Assembly: GCA_943328885.2 (NCBI GenBank)
Contig: CALQBT020000070.1
Coordinates: 1-9,467, forward strand
Source of the DNA: Bordetella parapertussis
GTDB lineage: Bacteria > Pseudomonadota > Gammaproteobacteria > Burkholderiales > Burkholderiaceae_C
Direction of reading: 5' to 3'
DNA: 9,467 nt
Position numbers and translations under genes: made by a program. The notes below the pieces were generated by a model. The model saw only the letters and a list, made by a program, of their open reading frames with translations. It was not told the origin of the DNA and did no database searches. Below are positions 1 through 6,453 of the stretch, one piece after another; position 1 is the first letter of the stretch, and every line of letters begins with the position of its first letter.

Positions 1-126
1 GAAGATGAAGGTCAGAAACGGCACCATCAGCATGCCGCCGCCTATGCCCAGCAGGCCGGCCAGAAAACCGGTGCACAAGCCCAGCGTCAGGAGTTCAAGC
101 ACCAGCACGGGATCGAGAAATGACAT
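1..126 (-). CDS. TauE/SafE family sulfite exporter/permease, N-terminal part
   Basis: The gene starts at an ATG on the minus strand (126-124) and runs off the left edge, so only the first 42 codons are visible. They encode a hydrophobic first membrane segment followed by a glycine-rich turn, LLGIGGGMLMVPFL (about residues 25-38). This GxGGG...VP pattern is the N-terminal hallmark of the TauE/SafE family of inner-membrane anion exporters (sulfite, organosulfonate and related substrates). The start overlaps the stop of the EVE gene as TGATG, sharing one base, so translational coupling is likely. The substrate cannot be told from this fragment. The family call is fairly secure; the function beyond permease is not. 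Confidence 0.8.
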   Translation of the reverse strand, partial: MSFLDPVLVLELLTLGLCTGFLAGLLGIGGGMLMVPFLTFIF

Positions 127-599
127 CAGGGCTCCGGGGATGACAACAGCGTGGTCACGGCTTGCCATTCAGCAGCCGTGACCGGGGTGATCGAGAGTCG
201 ATTGCCGGGCTTGAGCAAGACCATGGTCGCGAGTTCGGGCCGCAAGCGCATCTCGCGCAGCGACAGCAGTCGGGTCTTGGCGAGCAGTTTGACCTCAACC
301 TGCAGCCAGCGCGGCGCATCGGGTGTCGACCTGGCGTCGAAGTACCGGCTGGCCGGGTCGAACTGGGTGGCATCGGGGCTGGCGTGGCTCGCCACTTCGG
401 CCAGGCCTGCCACGCCCGGCAAGGCGCAGGATGAGTGGTAGAACAGCACGCCGTCACCTGGCGTCATCGCGTCGCGCATGAAGTTGCGTGCTTGGTAGTT
501 GCGAACACCCACCCAGGGCAGGGTTTGTCCGGGAGCCTGCGTCCAGTCATCGACCGAGCCCTCGGCGGGCTCGCTTTTCATCAACCAGTGGCGTGGCAT
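126..599 (-). CDS. EVE domain-containing protein
   Basis: This is a complete 157-residue protein consisting of a single EVE domain (a PUA-related fold, as in human THYN1). Visible family features are the N-terminal HWLMKSEP (residues 4-11), WVGVRNYQARNFMRD (about 29-43) and a GDGVLFYHS strand (about 48-56), followed by a GVAGLAEV segment. EVE domains are thought to bind modified bases in nucleic acids; what this protein binds is unknown. The ATG at 599 lies only four bases after the 3' strand of the 6S RNA closing stem, and no clear SD is visible. It is therefore probably read from the 6S RNA transcript or by read-through from zapA, as ygfA is in E. coli. The stop overlaps the start of the downstream TauE gene. 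Confidence 0.9.
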   Translation of the reverse strand: MPRHWLMKSEPAEGSVDDWTQAPGQTLPWVGVRNYQARNFMRDAMTPGDGVLFYHSSCALPGVAGLAEVASHASPDATQFDPASRYFDARSTPDAPRWLQVEVKLLAKTRLLSLREMRLRPELATMVLLKPGNRLSITPVTAAEWQAVTTLLSSPEP

Positions 600-603
600 G
601 GGT

Positions 604-780
604 GTCCGTTGCGAACCGTGAGCCGCATTCCTGATCCCAAAGGGAGGATCAGGTGGGCGAGGTCAGCGAAGCTTCGGGTTCATCTGACGCGAGACGATCA
701 CACCTGCCTCGCAATATTCCAAGCCCGGGCTCAATGAGCATCGGATCAAGGAAATTAAGACTCACGAAAACGCAACGGAC
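604..780 (-). ncRNA. ssrS: 6S RNA
   Basis: 6S RNA binds sigma70-RNA polymerase by mimicking an open promoter and dampens transcription when growth slows. No covariance model could be run; the call rests on structure and position. The 5' strand GTCCGTTGCG (780-771) pairs perfectly with CGCAACGGAC (613-604). GTGAG (765-761) then pairs with CTCAC (622-618), giving an interrupted closing stem. The 3' side of the central bubble carries a hairpin, CCTGATCC (653-646) with GGATCAGG (637-630), comparable to the one in E. coli 6S RNA. GCGAGG (712-707) pairs with CCTCGC (662-657) to start the apical stem. The length (about 177 nt) and the site directly downstream of zapA are typical. Exact mature ends are uncertain by a few bases. 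Confidence 0.88.
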
Positions 781-786
781 GCCAGC

Positions 787-792
787 ATTCTA
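787..792 (-). promoter_or_regulatory. Putative -10 element of the 6S RNA promoter
   Basis: TAGAAT on the minus strand (792-787) lies six bases upstream of the first base of the 6S RNA closing stem, the right distance for a start near 780. It is preceded by TGCT, which resembles an extended -10. No good -35 hexamer is found at 16-18 bp; TTGTCG nearby is about 20 bp away, so the -35 call is left open. Confidence 0.5.
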
Positions 793-836
793 AGCATGTT
801 GGCGGGCTGTTGCGACAAGCTGCGGGCGCAGATTTT

Positions 837-1163
837 TCACAACAACTGGCCGTCATCGCCGAGCGCCTGGTCAATGCGGCGTATCAGGTGGTCGACGTCG
901 AGCGTGCCGGCCTCATGGGCCACTGCAAGAGCCGGGCCGTTGGCCGGTTTGGCCGGCAGATGGCCTTGCTCGGCGCGCAGGTAGGCGAGGTTGAGCGCGG
1001 TCAGCACGGCAATGCGCTCGCGCGCCTTGACCTTGCCCGCGTCGCGTATCAAGCCCATCTCGCGGTCGACGATGGCCACGGCCTCGCGCAGCAGTTCTTC
1101 ACCGTCGGTCGGACAGGCCAGCATGTAGCTCTGGCCCAGCAGGGTGGCTTCGACCTGTTTCAT
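837..1163 (-). CDS. zapA: Cell division protein ZapA
   Basis: This complete 108-residue protein fits the ZapA family, which bundles and cross-links FtsZ protofilaments at the Z-ring. Its N-terminal half has the typical strand-helix arrangement: LLGQSYMLACP (about residues 8-18), EELLREAVAIVDREM, then KVKARERIAVLTALNLAY leading into the helical C-terminal part. Length is normal. The ATG overlaps the TGA of the upstream coiled-coil gene as ATGA (1163-1160), which explains the absence of a convincing SD and implies coupled translation. The 6S RNA gene begins 56 bases beyond its stop. It acts in the cytoplasm at midcell. Confidence 0.93.
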   Translation of the reverse strand: MKQVEATLLGQSYMLACPTDGEELLREAVAIVDREMGLIRDAGKVKARERIAVLTALNLAYLRAEQGHLPAKPANGPALAVAHEAGTLDVDHLIRRIDQALGDDGQLL

Positions 1164-1411
1164 GCGAGGTTCCGGTCGGCTGTGTGGACCGGCTCCAAGG
1201 CCAAGGTCGGTGTGGCGCTGGCGTCGGCAGGCAAGCGGTCGAGCAGTGCGTCGATGCGGGCGCGGGCCGCGGCCAGCCTGGATTTCAGGCTGTCGCGCTC
1301 GCTGCTCACGCTGCCCAGCTGTTGCTCGAGCAGCGTGTTGGTGCGCTTGAGTTCCTCGTGCCGCAGCACCAGGCGCTCAATTCGCTCGGCAAGATCATCG
1401 AGTCTCGACAT
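1160..1411 (-). CDS. ZapB-like small coiled-coil protein (TIGR02449-type)
   Basis: This is a short protein of 83 residues from the ATG at 1411. Residues 1-60 (MSRLDDLAERIERLV, RHEELKRTNTLLEQQL, SERDSLKSRLAAARARIDALLDRL) form an almost uninterrupted heptad-patterned coiled coil, followed by a short loose tail. In beta- and gammaproteobacteria a small coiled-coil gene of this family sits directly upstream of zapA, and a ZapB-like role in Z-ring organisation is assumed from that context rather than shown. An ATG at 1444 is in frame but lies inside a TACAAT -10-like element, so the 1411 start is preferred. The open frame extends much further upstream, but there it is antisense to the cobalamin riboswitch and is not coding. 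The stop overlaps the zapA start. Confidence 0.82.
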   Translation of the reverse strand: MSRLDDLAERIERLVLRHEELKRTNTLLEQQLGSVSSERDSLKSRLAAARARIDALLDRLPADASATPTLALEPVHTADRNLA

Positions 1412-1442
1412 GGGATGCAGTCGGTTCAATTGGTTGATCCTC

Positions 1443-1448
1443 ATTGTA
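1443..1448 (-). promoter_or_regulatory. Putative -10 element for the zapB-like/zapA transcript
   Basis: TACAAT on the minus strand (1448-1443) is a near-consensus -10. It would place the transcript start around 1436, giving a leader of about 25 nt before the ATG at 1411. No recognisable -35 lies 17 bp upstream, so this is a tentative call. Confidence 0.4.
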
Positions 1449-1499
1449 GGTGGCTGTTCGGGCTGCTTGGCCCGGATCCCGGCTGTGCGGCGGCTGCGG

Positions 1500-1505
1500 T
1501 AGTAT
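1500..1505 (+). promoter_or_regulatory. Putative -10 element for the riboswitch-btuBCD transcript
   Basis: TAGTAT at 1500-1505 is five bases upstream of the first base of the riboswitch P1 stem (1511), so a transcript starting there would begin with the aptamer. The -35 region is not recognisable in this GC-rich stretch. It lies back to back with the putative minus-strand promoter at 1443-1448. Confidence 0.4.
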
Positions 1506-1510
1506 TGCCG

Positions 1511-1774
1511 CTGTTGGTGCTCCGGTCGCTTGTCAAAAGACGGCCGGGGTAAACGGGAAGCAGGAAGGCTGCCATCCAGCGGATGGCGATATCGCAAGCC
1601 CAGGCTTGCCGTCTCGACAGCCCAACCTGCGCTGCCCCCGCAACGGTAAGCGGACGGAATCTGACAGACCTTGCGGTCTGCCGATTCCCGCTCCTGTGTC
1701 AGACGCCACTGATCCCGCGAGGGGTCGGGAAGGCCACAGGGGTTGCCTCCGCCAGCCCGGATACCGGCCAACAG
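1511..1774 (+). promoter_or_regulatory. Cobalamin (adenosylcobalamin) riboswitch
   Basis: This leader aptamer senses B12 and lowers expression of uptake genes when the cofactor is abundant. The P1 stem is perfect: CTGTTGG (1511-1517) with CCAACAG (1768-1774). Conserved core elements appear in order: GGGTAAACGGGAAGC (1547-1561), GCTGCCCCCGCAACGGTAA (1631-1649), the B12 box GACGCCACTG (1702-1711) followed by GGGAAGGC (1727-1734), and the 3' AGCCCGGATACCGGCC (1754-1769). Together these define a full cobalamin riboswitch of ordinary length. It lies upstream of btuB, matching the classical btuB control. The promoter-proximal edge coincides with the predicted transcription start. Confidence 0.95.
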
Positions 1775-1900
1775 GGGGCTGTCCATCGATGGTGGATGGC
1801 CACATGGCCAAGGTCCGCGCGGGGAAGCGTGGGCAGGCGCTGTCCGGGTTCTCCTTCCAATATGTCGATCTCCTTCTTGGCGCACAGCGCCCGTTTTGTC
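1775..1900 (+). promoter_or_regulatory. btuB leader, candidate riboswitch expression platform
   Basis: The stretch after the aptamer contains no SD near either candidate btuB start. GGCGCTGT (1836-1843) is perfectly complementary to ACAGCGCC (1884-1891). That helix would enclose the ATG at 1862. ACAGCGCC can alternatively fold locally as GGCGC-ACA-GCGCC (1879-1891), followed by CGTTTTG, which looks like a weak intrinsic terminator. The two folds exclude each other. Whether control is at termination or at ribosome access cannot be decided by eye. Confidence 0.4.
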
Positions 1901-3814
1901 ATGGCACGCCGCTTGGCGGCCCTGGCCCTCTCGGCCTCAGTTGTGGCGGCTCAGGCCGATGACGGCAAGACCGTCGTCGTCACCGGCACCCGATTCATCG
2001 AAGCGGCCGAAGCGCTGCCCTTCGGCGCGACCGTGATCACTGCGCAGGATCTAAGCCGCGCCGGCGTCACCAACGTCAACGAGGCCTTGATGCGCCTGGC
2101 GGGCGTGCCGGGTCGGTTGGATCTGACGGGCGGCAGCGAATATGCGCTTGACCTGCGCGGCTTCGGCAGCACGGCCGATTCGAACCAGGTGATCGTCGTC
2201 GACGGTCAGCGCATCAGCGAGGCTGACACGGCCGGCACGCGCTTGTCCGGCATTCCGATCGACAGCATCGAGCGCATCGAGATCCTGCGCGGCAGCGGCG
2301 CCGTGCTGTATGGCGAGGGCGCCACGGCCGGCGTGATCGTCATCACCACCAAGTCGGGTGCGGCTCGCTCGGGCGGCAGCGTGATGGCCACCGCAGGCGT
2401 TGAGCGGCTGCGCGAGATGCGTGCCGATGGCGGCTTGGTGTTGGGCGAGTTCGCGCTCGACGCTGCGGCCAGCCGCCGCCTGGGCCTGGGCCATAGGGAC
2501 AACGCCGCTTTTGACAGCAGTGCCGCGACCCTGGGGCTGAAGTGGCAGCGCGAGCGCTGGTCGGTCGCGTTGCGTCATGCTGATGACCGGCTCGGTTCAG
2601 GCCTGCCCGGCCAGCTGACGGCAGACCAGTTCGCCGTCGCCCCGTCGCAGGCCAGCACCCCGGACGACCACCTGTCGCTGCACAACCAGCGCAGCACTTT
2701 GCAGGCCGCGCTGACCTTGGACGGCGGCTGGTCGCTGGCCTTGGACGGCGGCTGGCGCAGCAAGGCTTCGCGCAGCAATTTCGTGAGTTACGGCGGTGCC
2801 TATGACTACGATGTTGTTGCCAAGCAGTGGAGCGCGCGTGCCCGACATGCCAGCCGGTTCGATCTGGGCAGCAACACCTTGGCCATCGGCCTGGACGACA
2901 ACCGTTGGCAGCGCGAGGTGCTGGGTCTGTTCGGATCCATGGCGAACCAGACCAACCGAGGCCTGTTCGCGCGCGACGAGTTGCTGCTGGTCGGCGGCAC
3001 GCGCCTGGTCGCCGGGTACCGGCGCGAGGCGCTGCGCAAGTCGGTGACCGCGGCTATGACGGCCGACACCTTGGACCGCGATCTCGACGCCTGGGAGCTG
3101 GCCGTTCTGCAGCCGCTGTCGCTGCAGTGGCAGGCCTATGCGCGAATGGGGAGCAGCTTTCGGCTGGCCAGCGTTGACGAGTTCAGCTTTGCCTCGCCCG
3201 GCACCGTGCTCAGGCCACAGACTTCGCGTGACAGCGAACTGGGCCTGCGCTGGCGTCAAAGCGGCAACGCGGCCGAGTTGCGCCTGTTCCGCAACGCGCT
3301 GACCGACGAGATTGGCTACGACCCGGCGGCGGCCGGACCGTTCGGTCCTGGGGCTAATGTCAACTACGAGCGCACGCGGCGCCAGGGATTGGAGTTCGAA
3401 GGCCAGCATGCGATCTCGTCGGTGTGGACGCTGCGCGCTGCCGCGGCTTGGCGCCAGTCGCGCTTTGTCGCCGGCCCGTACGATGGGCGCGACATCCCGC
3501 TGGCCGTGCCGCGTAACGCTTCGATCGGCCTGGGCTGGCAGCCTGCTCCAGGCCACAGGCTAGACACCTGGCTGCGCGCCAGCGCATCGCAGCGCGTCGA
3601 CTTTGCCAACCACTGCAGCTTGGCGGGTGCGGCGACGCTCGATGCGCGCTACGCCTTGCGGGTTCAGTCGGTGGAGCTGTCGCTGGCGCTGGGCAATCTG
3701 TTTGACCGCCGCTACGCCACCCAGGGCTTCGCTTGCAGCGCCGACGGCCGCGCCAGCTCGATCTACCCCGAGCCTGGTCGCACGCTCAGCGGCTCGGCGC
3801 GCTGGTTCTTCTGA
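1862..3814 (+). CDS. btuB: BtuB-like TonB-dependent vitamin B12 receptor
   Basis: This is the outer-membrane receptor that takes up cobalamin using TonB energy. From the ATG at 1862 it has 650 residues, normal for the family. A signal peptide ends at about AQA (30-32), followed at once by the TonB box KTVVVTGTR (36-44). The plug domain comes next, with GATVITAQDL, a NVNEALMRLAGV motif, LRGFG, VIVVDGQR and IERIEILRGSGAVLYGEGATAGVIVITT. The rest is a beta-barrel rich in alternating strands, ending in an aromatic residue (RWFF). Two cysteines near the C-terminus (NHCSLAG and GFACSAD) may pair in an outer loop. The start is uncertain: an ATG at 1901 gives a cleaner signal peptide (MARRLAALALSASVVAAQA), and neither start has an SD. 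The riboswitch immediately upstream and btuCD downstream make B12 the likely substrate. Confidence 0.93.
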   Translation: MSISFLAHSARFVMARRLAALALSASVVAAQADDGKTVVVTGTRFIEAAEALPFGATVITAQDLSRAGVTNVNEALMRLAGVPGRLDLTGGSEYALDLRGFGSTADSNQVIVVDGQRISEADTAGTRLSGIPIDSIERIEILRGSGAVLYGEGATAGVIVITTKSGAARSGGSVMATAGVERLREMRADGGLVLGEFALDAAASRRLGLGHRDNAAFDSSAATLGLKWQRERWSVALRHADDRLGSGLPGQLTADQFAVAPSQASTPDDHLSLHNQRSTLQAALTLDGGWSLALDGGWRSKASRSNFVSYGGAYDYDVVAKQWSARARHASRFDLGSNTLAIGLDDNRWQREVLGLFGSMANQTNRGLFARDELLLVGGTRLVAGYRREALRKSVTAAMTADTLDRDLDAWELAVLQPLSLQWQAYARMGSSFRLASVDEFSFASPGTVLRPQTSRDSELGLRWRQSGNAAELRLFRNALTDEIGYDPAAAGPFGPGANVNYERTRRQGLEFEGQHAISSVWTLRAAAAWRQSRFVAGPYDGRDIPLAVPRNASIGLGWQPAPGHRLDTWLRASASQRVDFANHCSLAGAATLDARYALRVQSVELSLALGNLFDRRYATQGFACSADGRASSIYPEPGRTLSGSARWFF

Positions 3815-3835
3815 CGGCGATTGTCGCCAAAGGCC

Positions 3836-4771
3836 ATGGGCTTGACCGACGCACGACGCACCGCCCTGGCCGCGGCCTTGTTGGCGCTGCTGGGCGTGGC
3901 CGTGCTGGCCGGCCTGGCGCTGGGCAGCGCCGGGCTGGACCCCGAACTGATCATTCAGCTGCGCGCGCCGCGGGTGGCGGCTGCGGTGGGCGTGGGCGCG
4001 TTGCTGGCGCTGGCCGGGCTGGCGATGCAGGTGCTGTTGCGCAACCCGCTGGCTGACCCTTATGTGCTGGGCACCTCGGGCGGTGCGTCGGTCGGCGGGC
4101 TGCTGGCGTTGATGTCGGGATGGAGCCTGTGGCTGGGCGCCGGGCTGGGCGCGCTGGCCGCTGGCGCCGCGCTGTTGGCGCTGACCCGCGCTGCGCTCGC
4201 CTCGACCGATGACGCCTCGCCTCGGCTGGTGCTGACCGGTGCGATGCTGGCCTCGCTGTGCGGCGCGATCGCCACGCTGCTGCTCGCGCTCACGCCCGAC
4301 CAGCGCTTGCGCGGCGCGATCTTCTGGCTGGTCGGCGACCTGTCGGGTGCCCAGGGCGGCCTGGGCTGCAGTGCGGCGGCGCTGCTGTTTACCGCCTGGC
4401 TGAGCTGGCGCGACCAGGCGATAGACCGCTTGCAACTCGGCAGCGAGGTCGCCGCGCTGCTGGGCGAGCCGGTGCGCAGGCTGCGGCTGTTGTTGCTGGT
4501 CTCGGCCTCGCTGGCGGCCGGGTTGGCGGTGGCTTGCGCCGGCGCGATCGGCTTCGTCGGCCTGGTGGTGCCGCAGGTGCTGCGCTTGCTGGGCGTGCAG
4601 CGCAGCCGCGACCTGGCCTGGATGAGCGCAGTCGGTGGCGCGGCCCTGCTGACGCTGGCCGATCTGCTCGCGCGAACCGTCGTCGCACCGCTCGAGCTGC
4701 CGGTGGGCGCGGTGATGGCGCTGGTCGGCGCGCCGATGTTCATCGTGGTGCTGGCGCGGGGGGCGCGGTGA
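3836..4771 (+). CDS. btuC: B12 ABC transporter permease BtuC (FecCD family)
   Basis: This inner-membrane permease of 311 residues belongs to the FecCD/BtuC family and forms the dimeric channel for B12 import. Hydrophobic segments fill the protein, about ten as expected. Diagnostic stretches are LRAPRVAAA near the N-terminus, NPLADPYVLGTSGGASVGG, and the GAIGFVGLVVP segment before the C-terminal helices. One residue differs from the usual family pattern: the normal P-H-x-x-R reads PQVLR here (Gln at residue 247). The ATG at 3836 is chosen; a TTG at 3821 is in frame and would add five residues, and neither has a strong SD. It begins 21 bases after btuB and overlaps btuD as GTGA, so the three genes form one operon under the riboswitch. 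Confidence 0.93.
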   Translation: MGLTDARRTALAAALLALLGVAVLAGLALGSAGLDPELIIQLRAPRVAAAVGVGALLALAGLAMQVLLRNPLADPYVLGTSGGASVGGLLALMSGWSLWLGAGLGALAAGAALLALTRAALASTDDASPRLVLTGAMLASLCGAIATLLLALTPDQRLRGAIFWLVGDLSGAQGGLGCSAAALLFTAWLSWRDQAIDRLQLGSEVAALLGEPVRRLRLLLLVSASLAAGLAVACAGAIGFVGLVVPQVLRLLGVQRSRDLAWMSAVGGAALLTLADLLARTVVAPLELPVGAVMALVGAPMFIVVLARGAR

Positions 4772-5508
4772 CCCAGCCGCCGCTGCTCGAGGCGCGCGGG
4801 CTGAGCCTGCACGCGGCCGGGCGCTGTCTGCTGCAAGGCCTGGACTGGCAGGTTTATCCGGGCCAGCGCTGGTGCGTGATCGGCCGCAATGCCGCGGGCA
4901 AGAGCACGCTGCTGCGCGCGCTGGCCGGGCTGGCGGTGCCGCAGCGCCATGGTGAGCTGCGCTGGCTGGGCCGGGGCCAGGCCGATTGGTCAGCCGCCGA
5001 TGCGGCCTGGGCCCGCGCCTATGCGCCGCAGCAGGCCGTCGACCGCTTCCCGCTCAGCGTGCAGCGCCTGCTCGAGTTGTCGGTGGTCCGGCCCGGGCCG
5101 CATCGGGCAGCGGCGCTGCTGGCCGATCTCGATGCCCAGGGGCTGGCCAAGCGCGGCGTGATGCAGCTCTCGGGCGGCGAGCGTCAGCGCGTCGCGTTGG
5201 CCCAATGCGCGTTGCAGGGCGCACCGCTGATGCTGATGGACGAGCCGGTGTCGTTCCAGGACCCGGCGCACCAGATCCAGGTCGCGCGCTGGCTGGCCCG
5301 GCTGGTCGCGCCCGGCACCGACGCGGCGCTGGTGGTCACTGCGCACGATGTCAACTGGATCGTCCACACCGCGACCCATGTGCTGGCCTTGTCGGGCGAG
5401 GGCCGCTGGGAGGCCGGCCGCTGCGAGGACTTGATCGACGCGGCGATGCTGCAGCGGGTCTACGGCTGCGCTTGGCGCGAAGTAAGCGGTTTCTGGGTCG
5501 CTGGCTGA
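4768..5508 (+). CDS. btuD: B12 ABC transporter ATP-binding protein BtuD
   Basis: This cytoplasmic ATPase of 246 residues powers the BtuC channel. All nucleotide-binding motifs are present: Walker A GRNAAGKST (39-47), Q-loop APQQ (86-89), ABC signature LSGGE (134-138), Walker B ending LMLMDEP (154-160) and the H-loop histidine in TAHD (191-194). The D-loop reads SFQD instead of the common SALD, a mild variation seen among FecE/BtuD-type ATPases. The GTG start at 4768 overlaps the btuC stop as GTGA, so translation is coupled and no separate SD is needed. Its partners are btuC upstream and, by inference, the BtuF encoded convergently just downstream. Confidence 0.92.
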   Translation: MTQPPLLEARGLSLHAAGRCLLQGLDWQVYPGQRWCVIGRNAAGKSTLLRALAGLAVPQRHGELRWLGRGQADWSAADAAWARAYAPQQAVDRFPLSVQRLLELSVVRPGPHRAAALLADLDAQGLAKRGVMQLSGGERQRVALAQCALQGAPLMLMDEPVSFQDPAHQIQVARWLARLVAPGTDAALVVTAHDVNWIVHTATHVLALSGEGRWEAGRCEDLIDAAMLQRVYGCAWREVSGFWVAG

Positions 5509-5545
5509 GGCTCTCAAGCAAATGTGGCTTTGGCACTTTGTTTGA

Positions 5546-5577
5546 CCCCCATGGGGGGCGGCCGGCTTCGGCCGGCC
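5546..5577. terminator. Convergent-gap hairpins, possible bidirectional terminator
   Basis: In the 78-base gap between btuD and btuF, a perfect 7-bp stem GGCCGGC/GCCGGCC is capped by UUCG in the plus-strand RNA (5560-5577). Directly before it is the self-complementary run CCCCCATGGGGG (5546-5557). A C(UUCG)G loop is exceptionally stable, which suggests an RNA 3' end or barrier for btuBCD. No T-tract follows on either strand, so it is not a canonical intrinsic terminator. Confidence 0.45.
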
Positions 5578-5586
5578 TCGGGGCGC

Positions 5587-6453
5587 TCAGTTCCGCGCGC
5601 GGTCTATCGCCTCGCACAGCGCTTGCGCGCCGTCGATGAATTGCGGCGTCATGCGCGCGAGCCGGTGGCCTGGCAAGGCGACCAGCTGGCCGCGCCGAAC
5701 CGCATCGACACGGCTGAACCGCCGCCAGCCGTCGAGCTCGGCCGGCTCATTGGCTTCGGCGCCTGTGACGACGATCTGCGGGTCGGCGGCGATCGCGGCC
5801 TCCCAGCCCACCGTCGGCGTCAGCGCGGACTGCTGGCCGAAAACGTTGACGCCGCCGCAAGCGGCGATGGCCTCGGCGATGCCGTGCTGGTCGTTGACGG
5901 TCATCAGCGGCTCGTGCCAGAGTTGGTAGAAGACACGCACTTTCGGCCGGCCGGCGTAGCGCTCACGCAGCGCGGCCCAGCGCGTCTCGGTGCCGGCTGC
6001 TGCGGCCTCGGCGGCGTGCTCGGTGCCGAACAAGCGGCCGAGCTGCCGCAACGTCTGGGCGATGCCCGCCACACGGCTGATCTCGCTGGCGTACAGCGGC
6101 AGCCCCAGCGACGGCAGTCTTTGCTGCTGGCGCGGGTTCAGGCCACTGGTCCAGACCAGCAGCAGGTCAGGTCGCAGCGTGGCGATCGCCTCGAGGTTGA
6201 TCGCGAAAGCATCGCCGACCACCGGCAGCCTGGCGGCTTCGGCGGGGAAGTCGCTGTAGCGCACCACACCGACCAGGCGGTCGCCGGCGCCTGCGGCAAA
6301 CACCAGCTCGGCCAGGTGCGGCGACAGCGCGACCGCGCGCCGCGCCGGGGCCGCGAGCGTCAGCGCCTGGCCGGCGTCGTCGCGCAGCGTCACCGCCGCG
6401 CAGCCAGGGGCCAGGCTGGCCAGCAGCGCGGCGCCGGCCAGCCAGCGCTTCAT
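5587..6453 (-). CDS. btuF: Periplasmic cobalamin-binding protein BtuF
   Basis: This 288-residue solute-binding protein delivers B12 to BtuCD. A signal peptide (MKRWLAGAALLASLAPGCAA) leads into a helical-backbone metal/cobalamin-binding fold. ALSPHLAELVFAAGAGDRLVGV (about residues 42-63), then YSDFPAEAARLPVVGDAF, the LEAIATLRPDLLLVW segment and a C-terminal lobe with VYQLWHEPLMT-like and GGVNVFG stretches are typical of BtuF. The SLAPGC sequence is only a poor lipobox, so a soluble periplasmic form is preferred over a lipoprotein. The ATG overlaps the nth stop as ATGA. It is therefore co-transcribed with rsxB-eamA-nth and convergent to btuBCD; no riboswitch precedes it. An overlapping long open frame continues upstream through nth but is a GC-rich shadow. 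Confidence 0.92.
   Translation of the reverse strand: MKRWLAGAALLASLAPGCAAVTLRDDAGQALTLAAPARRAVALSPHLAELVFAAGAGDRLVGVVRYSDFPAEAARLPVVGDAFAINLEAIATLRPDLLLVWTSGLNPRQQQRLPSLGLPLYASEISRVAGIAQTLRQLGRLFGTEHAAEAAAAGTETRWAALRERYAGRPKVRVFYQLWHEPLMTVNDQHGIAEAIAACGGVNVFGQQSALTPTVGWEAAIAADPQIVVTGAEANEPAELDGWRRFSRVDAVRRGQLVALPGHRLARMTPQFIDGAQALCEAIDRARN

Noticed and set aside
1775..1815. Palindromes CCATCGATGG and TGGCCACATGGCCA in the btuB leader as operator or attachment sites
   Set aside because: Short palindromes are expected in GC-rich leader RNA; no repeat elsewhere and no partner gene for a specific regulator.
1412..1885. N-terminal extension of the coiled-coil gene to a 241-residue protein
   Set aside because: The extra part is the antisense of the cobalamin riboswitch and btuB leader; the family protein is short and starts near 1411.
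2597..3556. A 319-codon open frame antisense to btuB
   Set aside because: Typical high-GC shadow frame: biased composition, no recognisable domain, and it lies wholly opposite a well-supported TonB receptor.
3560..4435. A 291-codon minus-strand open frame rich in Gln/Arg/Ala, opposite btuB/btuC
   Set aside because: The low-complexity composition mirrors the GC-rich btuC codons; there is no start context or family signal.
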